Assembly: GCA_032123495.1 (NCBI GenBank) | Contig: JAQBFG010000041.1 | Span: 1 to 13,043 of the forward strand | From: JAAERC01 sp032123495 | GTDB taxonomy: Bacteria > Zixibacteria > MSB-5A5 > GN15 > PGXB01 | Direction: 5' to 3' | Length of the DNA: 13,043 nucleotides | Shown: one piece after another, positions 1 through 6,696 of the stretch | Position numbering within the stretch: position 1 is the first letter of the stretch | How the letters are laid out: the number at the start of each line of letters is the position of its first letter | Made by a program: the position numbers and the translations under genes | The notes under the pieces: generated by a model | Database searches by the model: none | Seen by the model: the letters and a program-made list of their open reading frames with translations, nothing else | Told to the model about the DNA's origin: nothing

Positions 1-80
1 ACCCTGCCTTTATTGAAGCCGATTATAAAAAGCGCGCCGAACCAGCGGAGTTGATTAAGGTGTTGAATAGTTTGAAATAA
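1..80 (+). CDS. C-terminal end of an unidentified protein (partial)
   Basis: An open frame enters from the left edge (first full codon at position 3) and ends at TAA 78-80, giving about 25 residues that begin PAFIEADYKK and end LIKVLNSLK. The residue mix (charged, helix-forming, Lys-terminated) looks like a genuine C-terminus. It is too short to assign a family. It runs toward the minus-strand gene that ends at 125, with a perfect palindrome between them at 102-127. Confidence 0.5.
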   Translation, partial: PAFIEADYKKRAEPAELIKVLNSLK

Positions 81-101
81 TATATAGTTCTGATTGACTA
101 A

Positions 102-127
102 TAGGACAGACAGGAATGTCTGTCCTA
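102..127. repeat. Perfect palindrome between convergent genes
   Basis: Eleven-base arms (TAGGACAGACA at 102-112 and TGTCTGTCCTA at 117-127) are separated by GGAA. The element sits between the plus-strand gene ending at 80 and the minus-strand gene whose TAG stop (125-127) lies inside the right arm. No T-run follows on either strand, so it is not a classical intrinsic terminator, although a hairpin here could shield both 3' ends. Read on the minus strand it starts GTAGGACAG, close to the GTAGGTCAG that starts the hairpin at 1581-1607, so the two may belong to one dispersed repeat family. Confidence 0.75.
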
Positions 128-709
128 CCTGTTAGTTAATATTTCAGTCTGGATTAAATTTCCGAAATAGATCATTATCGACGCCAAGTTGGCAATTGCA
201 ATCTTAAAATTAGTTTCGGCCATCCGGCCCGCGGGAGATTTCCATAGAGAATTATATTTTTTAACATTATCTGTATCAGCGGTATTATTGTTTCCGCCAA
301 TCCATATCTCAATGATCTCTATCGTTGTTAGATGTTTGCTTCCAACGCGGATCGCCTTGTCCGGGTAGTCAATTACCTGTTTATAGCCACCCATCGCTGA
401 CCTAGCGAATTCCATAGTGTTCTTTTTGACAGAATTATTCTTCTTCAGATATTTACTAACAATGCTAAAAACAGTCTTAAAGTTTAGGACGTCTCCCCAA
501 TTATATAGCTGACGGAGAATCGTAACAATCGGAAGTAATTCTTCGTTGGATAGTCCCTGCAATATACTTTTTAAATCAATGTCATGAATATATTCAAATC
601 TTGTTTGGATGGCTGATTGTTCAATATCAAATAAACTCAACTTTGATAATGCGTCTGCTTCTTCACAAAATTGTTCCAGCGTCTTAATTTCATCTATAGA
701 CAACTTCAT
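125..709 (-). CDS. Hypothetical protein, 194 aa, unrecognised
   Basis: ATG at 707-709, TAG at 125-127. I do not recognise the family. The protein is soluble-looking and mostly helical, with no signal peptide and no clear membrane segment; the C-terminal stretch around residues 168-187 (KIAIANLASIMIYFGNLI) is hydrophobic but amphipathic. I see no nuclease, nucleotidyltransferase, helicase or DNA-binding motif. The ribosome-binding site is weak (a GGA about 8 bases before the ATG). It lies 163 bases downstream of the HEPN-like gene in the same direction and shares its low GC content, so the two may form an accessory pair. The open frame and natural composition argue for a real gene. Confidence 0.6.
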   Translation of the reverse strand: MKLSIDEIKTLEQFCEEADALSKLSLFDIEQSAIQTRFEYIHDIDLKSILQGLSNEELLPIVTILRQLYNWGDVLNFKTVFSIVSKYLKKNNSVKKNTMEFARSAMGGYKQVIDYPDKAIRVGSKHLTTIEIIEIWIGGNNNTADTDNVKKYNSLWKSPAGRMAETNFKIAIANLASIMIYFGNLIQTEILTNR

Positions 710-872
710 AATAAATCCAAATAATCCCAGTAAATCAGTCTGACAATAACTTCCGAAATAATATAGTGTCTTTGATTAAATTTACGTTTACAATATTATT
801 TATATAATTGCATTAAGAAACCGACCGCCCTTCGTTTATCTCAGGATTTATAACAAGCGGTGGGTTACACTG

Positions 873-1556
873 TTACAATAATTTCAATGTTTTTATAAAA
901 TCAGGATAGGTTAATCTTTTACTGTCGTATTTTATTTTCAAATGACTAACATCACAGTGGTTTTTATTCACATCTTCAATAAATTTCAAGATTTCATACG
1001 AATTAATAATAACTTTTAAAGCATCATCTTTGCCAATTTTGGTTGGCATGAGATTTAATCCCAGGAGTGTTGACGTCATAGTTTCGGTATTAATTACCTT
1101 CTTGTAATTATTATCGCCATAGAATTCATTGACCTTTTCAGGGCAATCTACAGGCGTTAGAATCCCATCACTATTCCATGTAACTTTTGTCCCAATAATA
1201 TGATTATGGCTAATAACATCTCTTATAGCCCATAATTCTTCCAATTTCTTTACTATATCAGGGTCACTAAAAAACGTGCGAAAATATTTTCGTGTTAGAG
1301 CTTTATCTTTAACATCATTTTTATTTCCGACTTTTCTTTCATCATTAATTATGCATATCATTCTATGTATGTATGATTCAACCATTGCGACCGCTGAAAT
1401 AATAATGGCAACAGAATAGCCATTTTCTATGGCAGAAACCTGCACATCATTTCTAGCCCCAAACTCATATTTATTTAACTCTTCTAATAGTTTTACAATG
1501 GGATACAACCATCGCTCCCCGATTACTGATATATGTCCATCCTCTGGATATTCCAC
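873..1556 (-). CDS. HEPN-like domain protein, 227 aa
   Basis: Start is GTG at 1554-1556, chosen because a strong GGAGG (1561-1565, minus strand) stands four bases upstream; TAA at 873-875. The key signal is residues 112-117, RDVISH, matching the Rx4-6H motif of HEPN domains. It is preceded by a helix with the usual LEELWAIR lead-in and, earlier, a hydrophobic helix carrying a conserved-type glutamate (AVAMVESYI, around residues 55-63). HEPN proteins are often RNases or toxin and defence components, though some are non-catalytic. No MNT-type nucleotidyltransferase partner is present; the next gene (125-709) is unrecognised. Codon use is very AT-rich (15 G or C in 60 bases at 1321-1380), unlike the housekeeping genes, consistent with horizontal acquisition. 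The ssb terminator lies almost directly on its start, leaving no room for a private promoter after it. Confidence 0.6.
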   Translation of the reverse strand: MEYPEDGHISVIGERWLYPIVKLLEELNKYEFGARNDVQVSAIENGYSVAIIISAVAMVESYIHRMICIINDERKVGNKNDVKDKALTRKYFRTFFSDPDIVKKLEELWAIRDVISHNHIIGTKVTWNSDGILTPVDCPEKVNEFYGDNNYKKVINTETMTSTLLGLNLMPTKIGKDDALKVIINSYEILKFIEDVNKNHCDVSHLKIKYDSKRLTYPDFIKTLKLL

Positions 1557-1574
1557 AATTCCTCCAGCATTTAT

Positions 1575-1603
1575 AAAAAAGTCAGGAGCGCACGGCTCCT
1601 GAC
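1575..1603 (-). terminator. Rho-independent terminator of ssb
   Basis: On the minus strand the nine-base arms GTCAGGAGC and GCTCCTGAC (plus-strand positions 1595-1603 and 1581-1589) close a five-base loop and are followed directly by six Ts (1575-1580). It lies 25 bases after the ssb stop codon. The stem is preceded on the minus strand by GTAG, giving GTAGGTCAG, a near match to the start of the palindrome at 102-128. Confidence 0.85.
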
Positions 1604-1628
1604 CTACTAAAAATCGACTGTGATCTAC

Positions 1629-2048
1629 TTAGAACGGGAGATCGTCGTCTTCACCAGCTAAATCGGCCGGTTGTGGCGCTTCCGGAGGCGGGCCACTCGG
1701 TGCTGATCCCTGATCGCCGCGACTACCAAGAAACTGCATACTTTGCGCAACAATTTCTGTTTTATAATGTTTATTGCCGTCTTTATCATCCCACGTGCTT
1801 GTCTGAATACGTCCCTCGATATAAACAGGACGACCTTTAGCTAGATATTCTTTGGCATTCTCGGCCATCCGTCCCCAAATGACAATATTATGCCATTCTG
1901 TTCGATCCTGCATGTTTCCGTCTTTATCCTTCCATTTTTCACCGGTAGCCAATGAAAATGATGCGACCGCCTGACCGCCTGGCGTATAACGCAATTCCGG
2001 GTCCTTGCCGAGATTTCCAATTAATATAACCTTATTGACACCTGCCAT
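1629..2048 (-). CDS. ssb: Single-stranded DNA-binding protein SSB
   Basis: A 139-residue SSB that coats single-stranded DNA in replication, recombination and repair. It begins MAGVNKVILIGNLGKDPE, the classic first strand of the OB fold, which covers roughly residues 4-107 (with the TEWHNIVIWG and GRPVYIEGRI segments). A short Gly/Pro/Gln-rich linker follows and the tail ends DDDLPF, the acidic tip that docks partner proteins. Length is normal for a short bacterial SSB, and the compact linker is at the low end. An AAGG Shine-Dalgarno stands just upstream of the ATG. It is a single-gene unit with a strong promoter (2093-2121) and an intrinsic terminator (1575-1603), divergent from nadE. Confidence 0.97.
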   Translation of the reverse strand: MAGVNKVILIGNLGKDPELRYTPGGQAVASFSLATGEKWKDKDGNMQDRTEWHNIVIWGRMAENAKEYLAKGRPVYIEGRIQTSTWDDKDGNKHYKTEIVAQSMQFLGSRGDQGSAPSGPPPEAPQPADLAGEDDDLPF

Positions 2049-2092
2049 ATTAAACCTTCTTTCTATAAAATTATTTACTTATTAATGCTCCA

Positions 2093-2121
2093 AATATAAA
2101 TATGTAATCCAAATATGTCAA
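2093..2121 (-). promoter_or_regulatory. Sigma-70-type promoter of ssb
   Basis: On the minus strand, TTGACA (plus-strand 2116-2121) is a perfect -35 hexamer, separated by 17 bases from TATATT (2093-2098), five of six matches to the -10 consensus. Transcription would begin near 2086, giving a leader of roughly 38 bases before the ssb ATG. Confidence 0.75.
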
Positions 2122-2152
2122 CCCGGATGGCGGTTTGTAAATCACTTTTTAC

Positions 2153-2181
2153 TTGTTGAGCTGAAAATGTGATATTATCTT
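2153..2181 (+). promoter_or_regulatory. Possible promoter of the nadE operon
   Basis: TTGTTG at 2153-2158 and TATCTT at 2176-2181 are 17 bases apart; an overlapping TATTAT at 2173-2178 is a better -10 but is badly spaced from any -35. The hexamers are weak, so the assignment rests partly on position: just upstream of the first gene of a plus-strand operon and divergent from ssb. Confidence 0.35.
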
Positions 2182-2193
2182 AGCGGAAATAAA

Positions 2194-3018
2194 ATGGAAA
2201 CAGATATGTTAAAAATAGATGAAACAGAGACAGCCCAAAAGCTTGAGAATTTTGTTAAAAACAGGCTGAATAACGCTGGGCTGAACGGTTACATTATCGG
2301 ACTTTCCGGCGGAATAGATTCATCTTTATCGGCAACTATTGCAGTCAAGGCACTTGGACCTGATAAAGTTTATGGATTGATTATGCCGTACTCAAAGTCA
2401 TCTGACAGTTCAGAAAAAGATGCGCGCGGACTGACCGACTTTCTTGGTATTAAAACCGAAAAGATTGAAATCAGCCCGATGATAGATTGCTATTATAAAG
2501 ATATTAAAAATATCGATCCGGTTCGCGCCGGAAACAAAATGGCGCGTGAACGGATGTCGATCCTATTCGATAAAGCTTATGAGAAAAAACTGCTGGTACT
2601 CGGGACTTCAAATCGGACCGAAATCTGTCTCGGATATGGAACCTGGTATGGCGATGTAGCCTGTTCAATCAATCCGATTGGAATGCTTTACAAAACGCAA
2701 GTGAGAGCGTTGGCCCGATATTACAATATCCCCGAATCAATTATACTGAAACAGCCATCGGCTGATCTTTGGCCCGGACAAACCGATGAAGCAGAGTTGG
2801 GTCTCGAATATGACAAAGTTGATCGCTTGCTTTATGCTATAATCGAGAATGGTATAACCGATCGAAGCGAATTAAATCAAGCCGGATTTGAAAACAGTTT
2901 TATTGATCGAGCGATCGGACTGGTCAACCGGTTTTATTTCAAACGTGATCTGCCGGAAATTGCCGATCTCGGATTAAAAAAGATTCCTGATAAAATAATG
3001 CTGAACGGAGAAAAATGA
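2194..3018 (+). CDS. nadE: NAD+ synthase, ammonia-dependent type
   Basis: Converts nicotinate adenine dinucleotide (NaAD) plus ATP and ammonia to NAD+, the last step of NAD synthesis. The N-type ATP pyrophosphatase P-loop is SGGIDSS at residues 38-44. Downstream are LGTSNRTEICLGYG, the substrate loop, INPIGMLYKTQVRALA, and the family signature PSADLWPGQTDE. There is no glutaminase (nitrilase) domain, and 274 residues is normal for the short form, so ammonia must be supplied free. Two starts are possible: ATG 2194 or ATG 2206; the second gives MLKIDETE, which resembles usual N-termini. The position often occupied by Asp before INPIG is Ser here (ACSINPIG), probably a subfamily trait. The stop overlaps the rsmI start (ATGA, 3015-3018), implying coupled translation. 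Confidence 0.95.
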   Translation: METDMLKIDETETAQKLENFVKNRLNNAGLNGYIIGLSGGIDSSLSATIAVKALGPDKVYGLIMPYSKSSDSSEKDARGLTDFLGIKTEKIEISPMIDCYYKDIKNIDPVRAGNKMARERMSILFDKAYEKKLLVLGTSNRTEICLGYGTWYGDVACSINPIGMLYKTQVRALARYYNIPESIILKQPSADLWPGQTDEAELGLEYDKVDRLLYAIIENGITDRSELNQAGFENSFIDRAIGLVNRFYFKRDLPEIADLGLKKIPDKIMLNGEK

Positions 3019-3764
3019 GTCAGGATACTGGTGAAAAAGGAAAACTGTATCTAGTCCCAACTCCGATTGGCAATCTTGGCGATATCACCAAACGGGCGCT
3101 GGAGATTTTGGAATCATCCGAACTAATAGCCTGCGAAGATACTCGCCTATCTGGACGACTTCTGTCTCATTTCGGGATCAAAAAAACTCTCATCAGCTAT
3201 CATGATTTTAATGAAGAAAAACAGGTACCAAAATTATTAGAGGTGATCCTGTCGGGAGGAGATGTCTCGGTTATTACCGATGCCGGTTCTCCCGGGTTGT
3301 CCGATCCCGCTTATAGGATTATCAGAGCTGCAATCGATCATGATATAATTATCTCCCCTCTCCCCGGCCCCAATGCCCTGATTCCGGCTCTAACCGGGTC
3401 AGGTCTGCCGCTTGATCGGTTTTTCTTTGAGGGATTTTTACCGAATAAATCGGCGGCGAGAAAAAACCGTTTGGAGAAACTAAAAGAATTGAAACATACC
3501 TTGGTATTTTATGAATCGCCACACCGGATAAACAAAACAGTCTCCGATGCGCTTGAAGTACTGGGAGATCGACCAGCTTGTATTGCCCGTGAGATCTCGA
3601 AGATGTTTGAAGAATATATCCGCGGAACACTCTCTAAGATTCTAATTAATATTTCATCACGAAAACTGAAAGGTGAAATCGTTTTTATTGTTGAAGGTGT
3701 TGTCAGAAAAAAGAGTAAAACCAAAGAAATTGGTGGCAACTTTTCCGATTCTGAAGCATTATAA
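3015..3764 (+). CDS. rsmI: 16S rRNA C1402 2'-O-methyltransferase
   Basis: SAM-dependent enzyme that methylates the ribose of C1402 in the decoding centre of 16S rRNA. Diagnostic segments in order: LYLVPTPIGNLGDIT near residue 11, ACEDTR, the SAM-binding loop VITDAGSPGLSDP, LPGPNAL, FEGFLP, and FYESPHRI followed by REISKMFEE. These are the standard tetrapyrrole-methylase-fold landmarks of RsmI. At 249 residues it lacks the extra C-terminal extension of the roughly 285-residue E. coli protein, as in many other bacteria. A GGAG (3007-3010) four bases before the ATG and the four-base overlap with nadE place it second in the operon. Confidence 0.95.
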   Translation: MSQDTGEKGKLYLVPTPIGNLGDITKRALEILESSELIACEDTRLSGRLLSHFGIKKTLISYHDFNEEKQVPKLLEVILSGGDVSVITDAGSPGLSDPAYRIIRAAIDHDIIISPLPGPNALIPALTGSGLPLDRFFFEGFLPNKSAARKNRLEKLKELKHTLVFYESPHRINKTVSDALEVLGDRPACIAREISKMFEEYIRGTLSKILINISSRKLKGEIVFIVEGVVRKKSKTKEIGGNFSDSEAL

Positions 3765-3798
3765 GTAAAAAAATAACAACTCAAACGAAAGTTATAAC

Positions 3799-4617
3799 AT
3801 GTTTCCTGAAATATTAAGTCTTGGTCCTTTTGCAATTAGAAGTTACGGTTTGATGCTGATCATCTCGGTTTTAATCGGTATCTATTATGTCTACAAAATG
3901 TCCAAAGATACCGAGTTAAATTTTAACGACCTCCTGACTATCACATACATATTGGTTTTTGGTGGAATTATCGGGGCAAGACTTGCCTATGTTCTGATGC
4001 ATATCAGCGAATTTCAAGGACGATGGTTGGATACTATCAATCCGTTTGGTTCAGACCAGTTCGGAATAGCCGGTTTGAATCTTTATGGCGGTGTCATTGT
4101 GGCGGTGATAGCATCTTTTTTGTATATCAGTATCAAGAAACTTCCGGTTTTAAAAATATTTGATCTGTTTGCGCCAACAATCGGAATCGGTCTCGCTTTC
4201 ACTAGAGTCGGATGCTTTCTCAACGGCTGTTGTTTCGGTACCCCAACAGATTTACCCTGGGGTATTTCATTCCCGGTTGATTCTATGCCATATTATGTTT
4301 TCGGATCGGCTCATCTGCATCCGTCACAAATATACAGTTCTCTTTATGGATTGCTACTTTTTGTATATTTGCACTGGCGATCAAAAAATAAAACATTTGA
4401 TGGTCAGGTTATTGGGCTTCTATTTATGATTGAATCAGTTTTCAGATATGCGATTGAATATGTCAGATATTATGAGGAGGCGATGCATTTCTCATTTTTT
4501 GGTATGCAGCCAACCTACAATCATATCATATCAATCATGCTATTTTTACTGGGTCTGACAATTTATCTTACTCAATATTATAAGAACAAATCAACGCAGC
4601 CTGCTAATCTTGAATGA
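3799..4617 (+). CDS. lgt: Prolipoprotein diacylglyceryl transferase
   Basis: Inner-membrane enzyme that transfers diacylglycerol from phosphatidylglycerol to the lipobox cysteine of prelipoproteins, the first step of lipoprotein maturation. At 272 residues it has about seven hydrophobic segments. Recognisable landmarks are FAIRSYGLML near residue 11, FGGIIGARLAYVL near 54, LYGGVI near 95, TRVGCFLNGCCFG at 135-147, PSQIYSSLYG and FRYAIEYVR near 215. Compared with the E. coli signature GRxGNFINxE, the Asn and Glu are replaced by Cys139 and Cys144, and the HGG histidine is Tyr96; this CC form occurs in other phyla and is probably functional. It starts 34 bases after rsmI with a GAAAG element upstream, and overlaps the transporter gene by ATGA. 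Confidence 0.93.
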   Translation: MFPEILSLGPFAIRSYGLMLIISVLIGIYYVYKMSKDTELNFNDLLTITYILVFGGIIGARLAYVLMHISEFQGRWLDTINPFGSDQFGIAGLNLYGGVIVAVIASFLYISIKKLPVLKIFDLFAPTIGIGLAFTRVGCFLNGCCFGTPTDLPWGISFPVDSMPYYVFGSAHLHPSQIYSSLYGLLLFVYLHWRSKNKTFDGQVIGLLFMIESVFRYAIEYVRYYEEAMHFSFFGMQPTYNHIISIMLFLLGLTIYLTQYYKNKSTQPANLE

Positions 4618-5501
4618 CCAGCGAACGTTCCGGTGATTATTATGCCTTGTCCTGCGCTTTGGTCTGCGCCCTCGGCAATATCCCCGCAAAAGCGGCTCTT
4701 GAAAATCTGACGCCAGAGTTGTTTCAGCTTTATTTCTTCGGGTTCGGATTTCTAATGTCTGCGGTTTATCTTATCAGGCCAAAAGCCCGACAGGAAGTTT
4801 TTACCACATCTCCGAAATCATTTTTATTGATAATGATATTGTCAATTCTTTTCAGCTTTGGGATCTACACATTTATAAGTTCGCTGAAATTAATCGAACC
4901 GGCCACAGTTTCGTTTCTGTCTCGATTTGAAGTGTTGATAACCTTGGTCTTCGCCTTTATCTTTCTAAAAGAACGACTTCGTCCGATTGAAATAATCGGT
5001 GGGATAATTACTATCGGTGGGCTGGTTGTTTTGAAATTTAAAACAAATATGCTTATTTCACAGGCAGCGACATTAATGATTCTTTCCGGTTTCTTCTTCG
5101 CCGCGGCCGAGATAATTATCAAAAAGTATATAGATAAAGTCGGGACAATCCGGTTTGTTTTCTGGCGGAACTTTATTATGATCTTCATTTTTTATGGAAT
5201 ACTCGTATATCATAATCAGCAATTGTATCTTCCCGACAATAAAACACTTCTGATAATTGCGGCGGCCTCATTCCTGCTTCCGGTGATGGGACGGATTACT
5301 TATATCGAGGCTTTAAAACGAATTAAAATATCCCGGGCCGCTTTGATAACCCAGGCGACTCCCTTATTTACCGCGACCTTCGCATTATTGATATTGGGAA
5401 CTTATCCGACGCCGATTGAATGGCTTGGTGGCGGTTTGATTATTCTTGGCGTCGTTGTTATTAAATTAAAATTTAGAAAAGTCAAGCCGGTTGGCAACTG
5501 A
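4614..5501 (+). CDS. EamA/DMT-family membrane transporter
   Basis: A 295-residue protein with about ten hydrophobic helices arranged as two EamA (DUF6) repeats, residues roughly 10-140 and 150-285. The first repeat ends with the typical LKERLRPIEIIGGIITIGGLVVL segment (near residue 118) and the second with TPIEWLGGGLIILGVVVI. Family members export metabolites, amino acids or drugs, but the substrate cannot be read from sequence. The start overlaps the lgt stop (ATGA, 4614-4617) with no clear Shine-Dalgarno, so translation probably depends on coupling. Last gene of the nadE-rsmI-lgt operon and convergent with nadA, with only 50 bases between the two stops. Confidence 0.9.
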   Translation: MTSERSGDYYALSCALVCALGNIPAKAALENLTPELFQLYFFGFGFLMSAVYLIRPKARQEVFTTSPKSFLLIMILSILFSFGIYTFISSLKLIEPATVSFLSRFEVLITLVFAFIFLKERLRPIEIIGGIITIGGLVVLKFKTNMLISQAATLMILSGFFFAAAEIIIKKYIDKVGTIRFVFWRNFIMIFIFYGILVYHNQQLYLPDNKTLLIIAAASFLLPVMGRITYIEALKRIKISRAALITQATPLFTATFALLILGTYPTPIEWLGGGLIILGVVVIKLKFRKVKPVGN

Positions 5502-5551
5502 TTCTATAGTTACACTTCATATAATTACATTATACTATTGTGCGGCACAAA

Positions 5552-6631
5552 CTAATGAACCGCAAGCATCCGCTCAAGAGCTATCCGGGCGTTGACCTTG
5601 ACATTATCGGGAACCTGAATCGGTTTGATATCTTTGAAATTTTCAAGACAGTAAGCGAGATCATTTATAGTCGTGCGATACATATTAGCACAAACCGGAC
5701 AGGTTGTGCCGGAAAGTTCAAAAATATTTTTATCAGGATATAACATACCAAGCCTGTTGATTAGATTTATTTCGGTACCGATGGCAATATTTGAACCGGG
5801 TGGCTGCTTCTCGACAAAATTGACAATAAAGCTGGTGGAGCCAGAGGCGTCAGCTTCTTTGACTACCTCATAAGGGCATTCAGGGTGAACGACAATTTTT
5901 ACATCGGGAAACTTCAATCGGGTTTCTTTAATATGCTTGGCGGTAAAATTAGTATGAACGTGACAGTGGCCTTTCCATAAGATAATTTTGGCCTTGTCTA
6001 ACTGATCATTGGTCAAGCCGCCATTATCAACTGAAAAATCCCAGACAACCATATCCTCCGGCTTGAGACCGTATTTGATACCGGTATTATATCCCAGATG
6101 CTGATCCGGGAAGAAAAACAGTTTCTCTCTATTGGAAAATCCATATTTGTAGACGGCATCGGCATTAGATGAAGTACAAATAAGACCGCCATGTTCGCCG
6201 GTAAATCCTTTTAATGCGGCGGTTGAGTTCATGTATGAAACCGGCATTATTTTTTTATCACCGCCAAAATTCTCAAGTGTATCCCAGGCCAGAAGAACAT
6301 CATCCATTTCGGCCATATCGGCCATTGGACACCCGGCCAAAGGATTAGGAAGAAATACTGTTTGTTTGTCGGTGGATAAAATCTCTGCTGCCTCGGCCAT
6401 AAAATGCACACCGCAAAAGAAAATATATTTGGCATCGGCATTTTCGGCGGCTATTTTCGAGAGAGCAAATGAATCACCAACGGCGTCACCAAATTCAACT
6501 ATTTCGGCCCGTTGATAATGATGAGCCAAAATAAAGGCACTATTGCCCAGCTTTTTTTTGGCTGCATTAATCCGGCTTTTAAGTTCATCCGGAGCTGATA
6601 TCCGATACTCTTCAGGTAATGAAAAATACAT
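5552..6631 (-). CDS. nadA: Quinolinate synthase A
   Basis: Condenses iminoaspartate with dihydroxyacetone phosphate to quinolinate, using an oxygen-sensitive 4Fe-4S cluster. The protein has 359 residues with the family landmarks ILAHHYQRAEIVEFGDAVGDS (residues 34-54), FCGVHFMAE, NPLAGCPMAD, LWKGHCHVHTNFT, VVHPECP, GSTS and SGTTCPVC. By position the cluster ligands are most likely Cys101, Cys223 and Cys311. Length fits the longer NadA form (E. coli about 347). A good AAGGCGG Shine-Dalgarno lies five bases or so before the ATG. It follows the peroxiredoxin gene by 65 bases on the same strand and no nadB or nadC is adjacent. Placement behind a peroxide-reducing selenoprotein is suggestive because NadA clusters are damaged by oxidants, but that link is inference. 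Confidence 0.96.
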   Translation of the reverse strand: MYFSLPEEYRISAPDELKSRINAAKKKLGNSAFILAHHYQRAEIVEFGDAVGDSFALSKIAAENADAKYIFFCGVHFMAEAAEILSTDKQTVFLPNPLAGCPMADMAEMDDVLLAWDTLENFGGDKKIMPVSYMNSTAALKGFTGEHGGLICTSSNADAVYKYGFSNREKLFFFPDQHLGYNTGIKYGLKPEDMVVWDFSVDNGGLTNDQLDKAKIILWKGHCHVHTNFTAKHIKETRLKFPDVKIVVHPECPYEVVKEADASGSTSFIVNFVEKQPPGSNIAIGTEINLINRLGMLYPDKNIFELSGTTCPVCANMYRTTINDLAYCLENFKDIKPIQVPDNVKVNARIALERMLAVH

Positions 6632-6696
6632 TTTACCGCCTTTTTAATTCTGAAGAATATACGGTGGAAATCACGGATAGTCCAAGAAAATTATGG

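Noticed and set aside
2640..2690. Ser instead of Asp before INPIG in NadE as a sign of inactivity
   Set aside because: The P-loop and all other signatures are intact and the surrounding GYG-W-GD-A-INPIG pattern looks like a coherent subfamily rather than decay.
3349..3835. Minus-strand frames inside rsmI
   Set aside because: Both lie antisense to a full-length, well-conserved rsmI and show no family features; shadows of the real gene.
5533..5551. Palindrome TTGTGC-G-GCACAA between the EamA gene and nadA as a terminator
   Set aside because: The arms are separated by one base, so no usable hairpin loop forms without opening several pairs, and there is no T-run on either strand.
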